A stretch of 64,000 nt of DNA from Panopea generosa (taxonomy: Eukaryota; Mollusca; Bivalvia; Adapedonta; Hiatellidae), in NCBI GenBank assembly GCA_029582155.1, contig CM055901.1:50597206-50661205 (forward strand), in the 5' to 3' direction. The notes beneath the pieces were generated by a model. That model saw only the letters and a list, made by a program, of their open reading frames with translations. It searched no databases and was not told where the DNA came from. Below, one piece after another: positions 23,935 through 35,954 of this stretch (position 1 is its first letter; each line of letters begins with the position of its first letter). The position numbers and the translations under genes were made by a program.

Positions 23935-24024
23935 ACTAATCATATTATGTTACATTCCAGATGACTGTGGTCATTGTTACGCATAAAGACTTGTAAAAGA
24001 CAAATAGACAGTGTTCTTATTTAT
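23935..24024 (+). repeat. right LTR remnant (3' end)
   Basis: Direct repeat of 20257-20346. Only these 90 bp are shared, which fits a deletion that removed the end of pol and the 5' part of this LTR. Confidence 0.75.
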
Positions 24025-24077
24025 AAACTGCTTTTAAACAAAATAAATGTGTGTTACAAATAGGTCGTGAATTTAAA

Positions 24078-24314
24078 ATGGCAAGTGATTTCTTATCATG
24101 GAACGATAGTGATATAAATTAAGACTTATTTTTGGGAGAATATACGGTTTATGAAAATAATAACCAGCACATTGCTGTGACAAAGACTGAACCTTTAAAA
24201 GATAAACAACTGTGTTTGTATGTGGGTCCATCATGTTCAAAAAGAGTTAAAGGCAATATCTGGATTCTGTGCTCTTGTTACAAAAAAGCATGGAATAAGT
24301 ACTGCAAAAGGTAA
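24078..24314 (+). pseudogene. small unknown coding-like sequence with one in-frame stop
   Basis: Starts at ATG 24078 (preceded by 'tttaaa'), hits TAA at 24120-24122, then stays open in the same frame to TAA at 24312-24314, 79 codons in all. The C-terminal part is Cys-rich (CLYVGPSCSKR...LCSCYKKAWNKYC). A possible splice donor (aaag/gtaatt) overlaps the end. I do not recognise it. It begins just after the right LTR, so it may belong to whatever sequence the element landed in. It could equally be chance. Confidence 0.25.
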
Positions 24315-24972
24315 TTTAATTTAAACTCATTTTTCCGAAGCTCCCTACACAAGCTTATTTATAACATTTATTTACATGCTTTTCGATTAATGATAGATTT
24401 ATCAGTGAATTATTTATGTTAATTCCGCTGTTAAAAACAATGATTTTTCCTTTTTTTGTGGAGAGCAGTAGTCCAGTCAATAATAACTGACATTTTTCAA
24501 AACCATTTAGTCCACTTTGAGTAAAGATATCAGAATAAATATTTCTGCACTCTTGCAATTCACCTAATACATGATGATAGTAAAAAAAAAACACCTTAAG
24601 TAAAATACCGAAATAAAGTTTTTGTAAGTTTAATAAAGTCCCATTTCAACCCACCCGAAAAAAATTTAGTTATTGCCCAGAATTCTAAAGTTATATAAAT
24701 ATCGCCAAGGACTAATATAATTCCTTGATGTCGCCGATATTTTTTGATTTTAGCACTAAAACTGCACATTTATATATAACAACATATTCATTGTATTATA
24801 AAATCTTTATTTTTGGAGACGCCACTCATTGGTCACTATCGGGTAAGGCTAAAACATCGACGTATAAAATGGAAAACGCCGACCAGAAAGTTATAAGTGA
24901 TGCATTTTTACACATAATTTGATTTGAAAAGTGTACCTAAACATGCTTAATATTTTTGTATTAATAATATAT
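24315..24972. other. AT-rich unique sequence, no gene seen
   Basis: A short frame starting 'MENADQKVISDAF' follows 'gtataaaatgg' near 24866, but it ends after 17 codons. Nothing else recognised. Confidence 0.5.
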
Positions 24973-25085
24973 CATTAACTAATATCTATACATGTATATT
25001 AGTTAATACACCACTAACTAATATCAATACATGTATATTAGTTAATACGCCACTAACTAATATCTATACATGTATATTAGTTAAT
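24973..25085. repeat. three tandem 39-bp near-palindromes
   Basis: Each unit reads 'aactaatat', then a centre with 'atacatgtat', then 'atattagtt'. The arms are exact reverse complements, so each unit can form a hairpin or the whole can form a cruciform. Units are joined by 'aatacaccact' or 'aatacgccact' linkers. Confidence 0.85.
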
Positions 25086-25499
25086 TCAGTATCATATTGC
25101 GTCTTCAAAATATAATTTCCCTATCCAGGCACACATCCAGCTTTAAATCACGGTCAGGGAACTCTGTCACAATGTAGAGTGATTCGCGTCGACAGTTTGT
25201 TATAGATTCACGTCGATAGTATTTTTGTCACAGTTGCTAGTCGATAGCGGGGACATAATCGCTAACATGTCAATATAATCAAACGTAAGAAGTATATATT
25301 TGACATTCGGGGGAATGTAGTACAATATAAGTAAAATGAACATCTGATTATGAATATTTCTTCAAGTTCAAATGTTGTAAAATGTCACAGATTTGTGACG
25401 ACAGGGTAACGGAGACGTGTCGATCCTTATTTTAATGTCACGAATTCAGTGTCGATATTTTTACTATTGTATAATAGTGCAACCCTATGCAAATACTGC
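25086..25499. other. unique sequence with repeated 'cgtcgata' phrases
   Basis: Phrases such as 'gattcgcgtcgacagt', 'gattcacgtcgatagt' and 'agtgtcgatatt' recur, and 'gtcacagatttgtgac' near 25383 is almost palindromic. No gene seen. Confidence 0.4.
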
Positions 25500-25625
25500 C
25501 CGGGTTTTTTTTTAGATCTGGAGAACATGACCATTTATTTTTAGAGATCTGGGGAACATTGGTCATTACTTGCAGAGATCCAGGGATCAAAGGCCTAATT
25601 TTAGAGATCTAGAGATATTATCCTT
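25500..25625 (+). repeat. 'agagatctggggaacat' repeat block, related to the MITE interior
   Basis: Four imperfect copies of a ~33-bp unit around 'agagatctggggaacat' and 'tcattactt'. The same units occur inside the MITE at 18852-19266, in the order 'agagatc..gg.atcaa.ggcctaatt'. No terminal inverted repeats are seen here. Confidence 0.7.
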
Positions 25626-25744
25626 AATGAAAAAAGTACCTCATTTGATCAATTTTATCAGAGACATATAAACAGAAATAGGCAACTGGAGGCACTTGTT
25701 TAAATTTCAGGTGGCACATTTTGGCTTTTTCTAGTTTACTTTGA

Positions 25745-25910
25745 CAAATCACGCTCGAAGTCTTCCTTGGTATAACCAGTACTAAGCACATGTGAAAAGG
25801 GTGTCTTGCTCAAGGACACCAAACATAGTCGTGGCGAAGGAATGAAATACCCACGACCCTCCGATCACGGGTCCGGTGCTTTACCACTGGAATACGTGGC
25901 GTTTTCTTAA
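25745..25910 (-). mobile_element. tRNA-derived SINE copy
   Basis: On the minus strand: tRNA-like head 'ttccagtggtaaagcaccgg' (A box), a decayed B-box region 'gtgggtatttcattcc', then body motif 'gtgtccttgagcaagacacc', then 'tagtactggttataccaagg'. The last motif is the same as one in the 70-bp array units at 54496-55395, which ties these SINEs into one family. Confidence 0.7.
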
Positions 25911-27339
25911 TCATGGAAACACACATCCTCCAGAATCAAACAACATAATTTTGTGATTTTGGTAGTAAAGAAGGGGCTTGATTTAGGAGATTAGTTTTTT
26001 TTTCTTTTTTAGATTTAAAGAAATGAAGAATTTCACGCTTTAAGTTTTTTGTGTGATCTTTTTCTCTTTTTTAGCCCATTTTTGAAATAAGAAATAAGAA
26101 AAACGACTTCAATAAATATCAAAATAAAAGTTTCTCCACCGATGGAAAACTTACTGCTTCATCTTTCTACCTAATATTTCTATTTTTATTGTGTTTTGTT
26201 TAAACGTACATGGTATTTGTTAGAGCAAGACTACCGGGGTTTTTTTTAAATCTTTTTTTTTCCGTGAAATTTCAACATATTTCGATTTCAATCCGTAATA
26301 ATTTAAATTCAGAAGAAAAATATTAAATAACTGATAATTGGAATTGGTCATCATTTTTATCAGCTTTGCTTTGGCACCAAAATTGTTAAATTCAGACCAA
26401 GATTCGAAGAGTTATTATAGAAATACTAAAAGTGCCGTGGACATTTTATTGCTATAAGCCTGTCAGTTTCTGTAATTAAGTCACTGATTTTATGTATACT
26501 TTTTATACTTGATCATAATTTACTTTTAAAATGAGATGTCAACTGCTTGAAATAGCTTCTGCACAACTTCATCCCATAATCGTATGTACCCGAAATAATT
26601 TTTGGATGGTAATTCCGACGAGATAGTCCGGGAGAATTGAAGCTGAACCTTACAATAGGGAAGAAACAATTTGTTTGCAGTTTCCTATTCTTTAGGATGT
26701 ACTTAATGACAATCAACTGTATGACAACTTGTCATCTTTGGGGAATTATTTTATTTAAGGAAATTCAAAATGGCCGCCATCGTAAAATTTCAAATCTATT
26801 TTTTTGAAAATAACCAATAAACTAAGGAAAATGCTCGTACTTTATTGTCTACTATCATGAGTATGTGCAAGCACTTTGAATCTATGAAAGGAAAGTTCAG
26901 TCGTAGTTATCATTATTATTATTATTTTTTATTCATTTATTCATTTTTCCCCAAAACATTTGCTTAATTAAAGGGTTATAAGAAATCAATTATATTTGTA
27001 AAGAGGATATTAAAATGTTTAAATTGCAGAGAACGTATTAACTAGTTAGTAATATCACACAAATTTCAGCAATGACTAGATTAAATAAACACAGTGGTTT
27101 AAATAAAAATAAAACGCACTGTCGTTAAATGATGACTCCTCCACACACACTAATAAAAAAAGTGCAACAACAACGTTGTATTTAAAGATTTAATTGTTTT
27201 CATGTCGTCTCGGATTATTAACATTTTTTTCTCATTTTAGAGCACTTGCTTGTTTTCACATTAGTAGGTATATCCGTTAAAATTTCTTTGAAAATGTCCA
27301 ATCCATTTTCAGAGCAACTGATATAATATATATATACCA
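25911..27339. other. AT-rich unique sequence, no gene seen
   Basis: Contains poly-T tracts and a short 'atggccgccat' palindrome (26770). No convincing exon, RNA or repeat. Confidence 0.5.
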
Positions 27340-29330
27340 CTCAAATCATTAGCACTATCACTTTCAGTGTTTTCATCACTCATAATATCATCATCTTCAT
27401 CATTAACTCATTCTTGCACATTTCGGCGCGACATTTACAAAATGTGCATGAAAGCTTTTCACTATTTTAACTACATTGATTCTGTGACAAGGCAGGTATG
27501 ACGCACAACTACAAGCTATCACATTTAAGAGGTGTGTTGGAGCTCCAGCCTTTCCTATCGCGATGGGATGTGGCACACCATTCTTTAAGGAACATCCAAA
27601 CTCAAAATTTATTGGTGCCATTTTTCTCCTCAGCTACTATCCAAAGCATCGTTTAAAGATGCGCCCTCTTCATATGGTATTTTAAAGTATCATCAGTAGG
27701 ATGCAGAGATTTGAAGTTTGGGCAATTGTCCTTCATTGATATTGATATCTGCTTCTTCTTATTCAAATTCCCCTTATCTTCTTCGTCAATCATTTTCAGG
27801 GGGTGGGGGTCATTGTTCTGTACACAGTACTTGTATCAATGTCTTCTTGTTTCTGACTTTTTTTTCATGAAAAAGATATTTCTTGAAGGCAATGGTGTAT
27901 TTGCTGCCATTTCCATATCACAGGTGACATATTCGTCTTTCGCGTTCATGGGACTTGGTGGATTGGGATGGGTGGGAAATGGCCAGTAACCGAGGGAAGC
28001 TACAGGCTGTGCAGTTAAGGCTAAACCATAGTGGTTAAAGGTGTGTAGTGAATGTACAAAGGACACTTACAACAGCCTTGGTGTTAAGCTAGCTTTCATA
28101 GCGACATGGTTGAAGTGCACTAACTGTATTGGAAAATAAGCAATGAAGTACGGTGTTAGTACTTGGATGGGTGACCGCTGCCACTTTAGATCCTTCAAAG
28201 TACCGACCAAACACAACATAAACACTGGTCTCTCGTTACCGACTCAGTGAAGTTTGTGGCAATACATCAACGGTTGCTATTTTGGCCATGATACATGATT
28301 AAGCATTGCTTTTCCATCAATAACTTTCACATTAGGTTTATTTTCGACTTTGCCTGAAGTGTCATTATCGCTAGCTTATTCAATAGTGAAGATCTATTTC
28401 AAACAAGCTTACCGGTATCTCTTGGAGATCACATTTTCTATGTGCGGTTGTCACCAACGTGCAAGCATACAATTTCAATATAATATACAGTCTGTTCTCC
28501 TACTCTGACTCCCATTTTCTTTGTTTCCATTGTAACAATGTCTTTGTTGAGTGGATTGTAAAAACCTGTGGGAAGTTTGTTCTTGAATTTTGCAGCCATA
28601 CACTCGCCTGTTACCACTGCCCCTTGGACGTTGACTTTTTCATCTGTAATATGGCTATTAACGATGTTCATTAGTTTGTATCCTGGGGATTTCAGTGGGT
28701 GTCTGTATTTCTCAAGTTCCTGATTTATTTTCTTCTGTATCAAGAGCTATTCTCTTAGTTCCTTTCTGTTTGTACTGCCGTGAGGATGGCTCAAGCATTG
28801 AATCTTCTTCACAACAGAACATTGAATCCATTGACAGCGAAACACTGTTACACAAATTGTACAATAAAATCCATCGTGGTTCTTCATCAGGAGAAAGGGT
28901 GATACCTAAATGGCCACCTATTGCTTTTCCATACCTGATATAGGTTTGTTTTCCAAATTGGTCTGAAAAAAAAAACACTGCATTCCACGGACCTTCAACA
29001 TGTCGTCAAACGTGATCGCCTCTATGAAACACGTGTTGCGCTTCTTCTGGAAGACATTCCTTATTTCTAACAAATATCATACAGAGTATTAAAGTGTGCT
29101 GCCGCGTAAAAATACGAAATCATAAGGTCCACAAAATATAAGTGTAATAACCAGTTTGGGTTGCTGCTCTTTCGGCACGTAAGAATAATAGGACAATCCA
29201 AACTTGACCATACTAGCCCATTTAGCATATTTGCTATTCCCCTAAAGGTTGCTTTCAATATATCCTCAATATCAAACCCTTTCATAAGAGTACCAGTGCA
29301 ACCGATGAACGACATCAGATCAGTTTCAGA
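27340..29330 (-). pseudogene. relic of a multicopy invertebrate protein gene (probably transposon-associated)
   Basis: Fragments of one protein lie in the right order on the minus strand but in changing frames. In order they are: 'SFIGCTGTLMKGFDIEDILK' (29315 down); a link with 'LPEEAQHVFHRGDHV', a stop and 'RHVEGPWNAV' (29095-28985); 'SDQFGKQTYIRYGKAIGGHL' (28975 down); 'KINQELEKYRHPL' and 'VVTMETKKMGVRVGEQTVYY' (28740-28440); then, after a gap holding a 5S-like fragment, 'LHPTDDTLKYHMKRAHL', 'GKAGAPTHLLNVIACSCAS' (27750-27480) and an acidic tail (27410-27340). I recognise this combination, including the Cys-rich C-terminus, from high-copy uncharacterised proteins of corals and molluscs. Their element class and function are not known to me. 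Multiple frameshifts and stops make it dead. Confidence 0.6.
28095..28182 (+). pseudogene. 5S rRNA-like fragment
   Basis: 'ttagtacttggatgggtgac' then 'cgc' (28156-28178) matches the highly conserved 3' half of the 5S internal control region. It is preceded by 'taagcaatg' and, more weakly, 'gacatggttgaag' in the positions expected for the first half of 5S. The 3' terminal stem is lost. It could be a 5S pseudogene or the head of a 5S-derived (SINE3-type) element. It lies within the gap of the minus-strand protein relic. Confidence 0.65.
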
Positions 29331-30121
29331 TTTTGTATTTCTTGGTAACTCCTGACTACTTGAAGTCGATTCCTTCTGTCCATGTTTTTTTTTTATATCT
29401 GGATATATGCAGAGCTGATGTGTATGTAGAAATACATGATTTATGGTATTTAATCTCTAAATTTTAGTCTTCTGCTAAGCTCTGCTCTAGTTTTCTGAAT
29501 AGGTCATCATGTCTTTGTTATTTGCTGATATGGTGTTGTTTATTCTTTCCAGGTCAGCAACATATAAAGGTGTATTGACATCACACTTGAATAGGCACGC
29601 GTGTGTCATCCAGAAATAAAATGAATATAATTCGCAACGAGGAAAGAAAGAAGTAATGCTACGACTATCTAAAAGTGAAAGTCAACAACTGAAAACAAAA
29701 AAAATATCGATAACCGACAATGATATTTATTCTTCAAAATCATGACTGATATGGCTTCCATACATAGAAATTTTGAGCGGAACTCCTTCCGTTTCATGTT
29801 TATTCGATTTGTTTTAAATATTTGGTAAATAAAATAAATATATGGCTGAAGACATCTACATTAAAAACATTGATATGAGTAATTATCTACATTCTCATCT
29901 GTAGCCAAACAACATATGCCCTTATAAATTTCACCGTCTGAATCTGGTGTCGTCTTAATTCAATAAACATATGTCCAAAAATACAACTTTGACCTATTAT
30001 GAAAGGAATGTTCAATACACCCCAAATAACAAGAAATAGCAATCAAACCTTGTATCTACCCTATTGCATGGTTCAGTCGATTTTCTCTATTATTCTCCTG
30101 GACTAAAAGATATATTTACAG
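29331..30121. other. AT-rich unique sequence, no gene seen
   Basis: May include a decayed upstream part of the protein relic, but I cannot align it. No other feature. Confidence 0.4.
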
Positions 30122-30196
30122 TACTGATGAGCAAAGGCAGAATAGTGATCGATTTCGGATCATAAGGACTGGTATTCAATCCCACCTGGCATCCAC
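30122..30196 (+). pseudogene. tRNA-Arg(TCG)-like relic
   Basis: 'gatttcggatcataagg' matches an arginine anticodon arm reading TCG. It is followed by 'ctggtattcaatccca', which resembles a T-arm/B box with one insertion. The D-arm and acceptor stem are not intact, so it is a pseudogene or another tRNA-derived SINE head. Confidence 0.4.
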
Positions 30197-30714
30197 TTTT
30201 TTATAAGGTCGTGTTTACACAATAAAGTCAATTACTTATGTGTATTTATTGCCTTTTATAAATTAACCGTTCAGCTGTTCATTTATTTTGTCTCTTCTGT
30301 CCTTCCATCGACATCTTCTATGGCTCTACTTATCAAAGACCAGCAGGGCTTATGTCGTGGTAAATTGTCCGTCGTCAATCCGCTAACCTTTTTTCTTGTA
30401 GAAGCCATAGCATCCCCCACATTTTTCAAAGAATCTTATCCAAACTCGCACATTTGTATAACCACAAACTCTTGAACCAGCGTGATTGAACTACAAATGC
30501 TCCCTGCCACAGGGTTTACAAGCACATTTTTAAGGAAACTTAAAAAAACACCTTTTCTCTGAAAGTTCAAGCCATAGACCAAAGATAGTTTAAACAAGGA
30601 AAAGAAGACAGTACATGGATTTTGCTTATTATGGTGATGTGTAAACAATAATAGATTATAGTAGACGTTTTACTTTAGGAAGCACTTTTTGGTACATTCA
30701 GGGAACTATGTTTA
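30197..30714. other. unique sequence, no gene seen
   Basis: A 70-codon minus-strand frame (30436-30648) has no recognisable feature. Confidence 0.45.
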
Positions 30715-30850
30715 AAACTAGAAAACAGTGGAGATACTTTTAGAGATCTGGAGAACATGGACAAAATACTTTTGGGGAACTTTAGCAAATACTTTTGGAG
30801 ATCTTGAGAACAATAGGCATTACTTTAAGAGATCCAGAGAATAGGGAAGG
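30715..30850 (+). repeat. 'agagatctggagaacat' repeat block, third copy
   Basis: Four imperfect units built on 'agagatctggagaacatgg' and 'aaatacttttggggaac', matching the blocks at 18965-19110 and 25500-25625. Confidence 0.65.
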
Positions 30851-31549
30851 AGCTACGATGAAAGCTGAGATGATTGACGTTTGAAAATTGACGTTTGCTA
30901 AGGCCGTTTCTAAGCATAGCTGGTGCAGCTTTGTAGATTGTAAATGATTCGTTCAGAATTGAATCAAGGGCGGAGTCTGTGCTATGTCATTGACACATGT
31001 GCAGTAATGACGAACATTTTAATAATTAAGAACAAACTTAATGATTAAGAACAAACTTAATAATTTAGTTACTTTGTATGCTGTTTTAACAAATAAGAGC
31101 GACACAATTTTGAAAATTGAAGCAATTCCATTTGGTGTCAAATGAAGTTAAATACTAATACAATAATATAGAATAAAATATGTTGTGCATTGTTAGTCTA
31201 AAATTGAAACATGACTTTAGCTTAAATATACATGTTTTCTGGTTACTGTATTAAGTTTACTATTCATGACAAGTGTATCAAGCTGTCTTAGATTAACATT
31301 TGTTCTGTAAACGTTTTCAGTTTTAGTTTATTCATAATCCAGGTGTGAATATGGTACAACGGTGCCATTGATTACTTGTTCGTATACATACATGTTTATT
31401 ATTTTATGTTTGTATGCTGATGGGCCTATGGTCTTTTGCATGGAGTAAATATTATCATAAAATATATAAAACATAGTCATTAAAAATGATATATGTTTAT
31501 ATCAAAGAACATAATATAATGATTGCATATGATTATTTAATAAGTAGGC
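30851..31549. other. AT-rich unique sequence, no gene seen
   Basis: Holds a two-copy duplication of 'attaagaacaaacttaat' near 31027 and a doubled 'attgacgtttg' near 30875. No gene. Confidence 0.5.
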
Positions 31550-32520
31550 ATTTCAACAAGATATCATAAAAATAAACAAAAACTGTTTCTATAGAATAAG
31601 ACATTGCAAATATTTTATCTTCAATATTAAATCATACAGGAAGGATTTCTGCTGTTTCTCTAGAATACTGCATTGCAATGAAATATATTCAACATTAAAG
31701 TTTAAAGAATTAAGAGATCTCTACTGTTTCAATAGAATAAGGCATTGCAATGAGATATATTCAAAATTAAATTATGCAAAAAAGGTCTGGGCTGTTTCTA
31801 AAGAGTAAGGTATTGCAATGAGATATCTTCAACTTAAAGTACACAAAAAATGTTTCTACTGTTTCTATAGCATAAGGCATTGCAATGAGATACCATTTAC
31901 ATTAAAGTACACAGAAGAGGTTGCTACTGTTTCTATAGAATAAAGCATTGCAATGAGACATCTTCAACTTAAAGTACATAGAAACTGTTTCTACTGTTTC
32001 TATAGAAGAAGGCATTGTAATAAGGCATCTTCAACTTGAAGTACACAGAAAATGGTCCTGCTGTTTCTACAGAATAAGGCATAGCAATGTGACATCTTCA
32101 ACTTAAAATACACAGAAAATGGTTCTGATGTTTCTACAGAATATGGCATTCCACTGAGACATCTTCAACTTAAAGTACACAGAAAATGGTTCTGGTGTTT
32201 CTACAGAATAAGGCATTGCAATGAGACAGCTTCAACTTAAAGTACACAGAAAATGTTTCCACTGTTTCAATAGAATAAGGTATTGCAATGAGACATCTTC
32301 AACTTAAAGTACACAGAAAATGTTTCCACTGTTTCTATAGAATAAGGTATTGCAATGAGACATCTTCAACTTAAAGTACACAGAAAATGGTTGTACTGTT
32401 CCTATTGAATAAGGCATTGCAAATCGATATATTTTATTCAACCTTAAAGTACACAGAAGAGAATTCTACTGTTTCTATAGAATAAGGCATTGCATTAAAG
32501 TACACCATCATTGTTTCTAC
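31550..32520. repeat. ~67-bp tandem array
   Basis: About 14 units of 64-69 bp. Each has 'cttaaagtacacagaaaatg', 'ctgtttctatagaataaggc' and 'attgcaatgagacatcttca'. The left units are most diverged and the right ones more alike, as expected if the right side was homogenised more recently. Confidence 0.9.
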
Positions 32521-32924
32521 TGTCTTCAACATGGGAATAAAAAGAACTATGCTGTTGATTGATAAAAATAGTGTTACAAAGTGAAATAAATGGATTCAAT
32601 TTGGCTTTTTTTATGACATAAAACAGACTAACACTGAATATTTTGGCAGTACTTATTTTTAAAATTTTATCTGAAGAAACATTTTTGTGTAGGAGGTATT
32701 TGTTTGGTTAGTGGGTAGGCTGGAGGCCATTAATATAAACAAAGACTATATCCATTTTTTTAATGTGGTTTAATGCCATTTCCAACACATTTCAGGTCAT
32801 CTATGGAATATTTAGTATAATTGATGGAGGAAGACCTCAAAATGAATCTCAGAAGAACCACTGTCCTTCTGCAAGTAACTTGCAAACTTTCTCACAAAAG
32901 TTTGTTTTTCGTGAGCGGGACATG
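32521..32924. other. unique sequence between two arrays, no gene seen
   Basis: No exon or RNA recognised. The last ~60 bp ('cgggacatgaaagtgatcta') grade into the 57-bp unit. Confidence 0.5.
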
Positions 32925-35900
32925 AAAGTGATCTAGAGACGGTACCTTGAACCATTCGGCATGAACCTTAGCAGTGAGAGGAAAGTAATCTTGAGACCAG
33001 TCTTATATCACTTGGCATGAACATTAGCAGTGAGAGAAAGTAATCTTGAGACCTGTCTTATTTCACTTGGCATGAACATTAGCTGTGGAGGAAAGTAATC
33101 TTGAGATGGTGCCTTAGACCACTCAGTATGAATATTAGCAGTGAGAGGAAAGTAATCTTGAGATGGTGTCTTAGACCACTCAGCATGAACATTAGCAGTG
33201 AGAGAAAAGTAATCTTGAGATGGTGCCTTAGACCACTCAGCATGAGCCTTAGCAGTCAAAAGAAAGTAAACTTGAGACCTGCCTTAGACCACTCGGCATG
33301 AACCTTAGCTGTGAGGAGAAAGTGATCTTGATATGGCGCCTTAGACCACTCGGTGTGAACCTAAGCTGTAGAGGAAAGTGATCTTGATATGGCGCCTTAG
33401 ACTACTCGGCATGAACATTAGCTTTAGAGGAAAGTGATCTTGAAATGGCGCTTTAGACCACTTGGCTTGAACCTTAGCAGTGAGAGGAAAGTGATCTTGA
33501 GATGGCGCCTTAGACCACTTGGTGTGAACCTTAGCTCTAGAGGAAAGTGATCTTGATATGGCACCTTAGACCACTCAGCATGAACCTTAGCAGTAAGAGG
33601 AAAGTGATCTTGAAATGGCGCCTTAGACCACTCGGCATGAACCTTAGCTATGAGAGGAAACTGATCTTGAAATGATTCCATAGACCATTCGACGTGAGCC
33701 TTAACATTAACATTAAAGTAATCTTGAGATGGCGCCTTAGACCACTCAGCATGAACCTTAGTTATGAGAGGAAATAGATCTTGAGATGGTGCCTTACACC
33801 ACTCGGTGTGAACCATAGCTATGAGAGGAAATTGATCTTGAGATGGTGCCTTAGACCACTCAGTGAGAACCTTAGCTATGAGAGGAAATTGATCTTGAGA
33901 TGGCGCCTTTGACCACTCAGCATGAACCTTAGCTGTGGAGGACAGTAATCTTGAGATGGTGCCTTAAACCACTCAGCATGAACATTAGCAGTGAGAGGAA
34001 AGTGATCTTGAGATGGTGCCTTAGACCACTCGGCATGAGCCTTAGCAGTAAAAAGAAAGTAAACTTGAGACCTGCATTAGACCACTCAGCATGAACCTTA
34101 GCTGAAGAGAAAAGCGATCTTGAGATGGTGCCATAGACCACTCTACGTGAACCTTAGCAGTAACAATAAAGTGATCTTGAGATGGCACCTAAGACCATTC
34201 AGCGTGAACCTTAGCTGTAGAGGAAAGTAATCTTGATATGGTGCCTTAGACCACTCAGCATGAACCTTAGCTGTAGAGAAAAGTGATCTTGAGATATTGC
34301 ATTAGACCACTCGGCGTGAGCCTTAACTCTAACAATAAAATAATCTTGAGATGCACCTTAGACCACACAGCATGAACCTTAGCTGTAGAGAAAAGTGATC
34401 TTGAGATGGTGCCATAGATCACTCGACGTGAACCTTAGCAGCAATAATAAAGTGATTTTGAGATGATGCCTTAGATCACTCAGCATGAACCTTAGCTGTA
34501 GAGAAAAGTGATCTTGAGATGGCGCCATAGACCACTCAACGTGAGCCTTAGCAGTAACAATAAAGTGATCTTGAGATGGCGCCTTAGACCACTCAGCATG
34601 AACCTTAGCTGTACAGGAAAGTGATCTTGATATGGTGCCATAGACCACTCAGCATGAACCTTAGCTGTAGAGAAAAGTGCTCTTGAGATGGTGCCTTAGA
34701 CCACTTGGCGTGAACCTTAGCCATAAGAAGAAAGTCAACTTGAGATCTGTCTTAGACCACTCGGTGTGAACCTTAGCTATGAGAGGAAATTGATCTTGAG
34801 ATGGTGCCTTTGACCACTTAGCATGAACCTTAGCTGTGGAGGAAAGTTATCTTGAGATGGTGCCTTAGATCACTTGGCTTGAGCCTTAGCAGTTAGAGGA
34901 AAGTAAACTTGAGACCTGCCTTAGACCACTTGGTGTGAACCTTAACTGTAGAGGAAAGTGATCTTGTGATGGTGCCTTAGACCACTCAGTGAGAACCTTA
35001 ACTATGAGAGGAAACTGATCTTGAGATTGTGCGTTTGACCACTCGGCATGAACCTTAGCTGTGGAGGAAAGTAATCTTGAGATGGTGCCTTAGACCACTC
35101 AGCATGAACATTAGCAGTAAGAGGAAAGTGATCTTGAAATGGTGCCTTAGACAATTCGGCGTGAGCCTTAACATTAACAGGAAAGTAATCTTGAGATGGC
35201 GCCTTAGACCACTCGGCGTGAACCTTAGCTATGAGAGGAAATTGATCTTGAGATGAGGCCATAGACCACTTGGCGTGAGCCTTAACATTAACAGGAACAT
35301 AATCTTGAGATGGCGCCTTAGACCACTCAGCATGAACGTTAGCTATGAGAGGAAATTGATCTTGAGATGAGGCCATAGACCACTTGGCGTGAGCTTTAAC
35401 ATTAACAGGAACATAATCTTGAGATGGTGCCTTAGACCACTCAGCATGAATCATAGGTATGAGAGGAAATTGATCTTGAGATGGTGCCTTAGACCACTCG
35501 GTGTGAACCTTAGCTATGAGAGGAAATTGATCTTGACATGGGGCCATAGACCACTTGGCGTGAGCCTTAACATTAACAGGAACATAATCTTGAGATGACG
35601 ACTTAGACGACCCAGCATGAACCTAAGCTATGAGAGGAAATTGATCTTGAGATGGGGCCATAGACCACTTGGCGTGAGCCTTAACATTGACAGAAACATA
35701 ATCTTGAGATGGCGCCTTAGACCACCCAGCATGAATCATAGGTATGAGAGGAAATTGATCTTGAGATGGTGCCTTAGACCACTCGGTGTGAACCTTAGCT
35801 ATGAGAGGAAATTGATCTTGGGATGGTGCCTTTGACAACTCAGCATGAATCATAGCTATGAGAGGAAATTGATCTTGAGATGGCGCCTTAGACCACTTGG

Positions 35901-35954
35901 TGTGAACCTTAGCTATGAAAGGAAATTGATCTTGAGATGGTGCCTCTGACCACT

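Larger units (their letters stand above)
20257..24024 (+). mobile_element. defective Ty3/gypsy LTR retrotransposon
   Basis: A colinear set of LTR fragment, gag, protease, reverse transcriptase, RNase H, start of integrase and LTR fragment. The two 90-bp terminal direct repeats differ at about five positions. Several frameshifts and a large deletion removing most of integrase plus the front of the right LTR make it non-functional. Order and motifs (zinc knuckle, DTG, IDD, RNase H Asp residues) place it in Ty3/gypsy; the 'CIDD' variant of the RT box is one I associate with a marine-invertebrate gypsy clade. Confidence 0.9.

Noticed and set aside
26760..26790. 'atggccgccat' palindrome resembling paired YY1 sites
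   Set aside because: Isolated short motif with no gene or promoter context.
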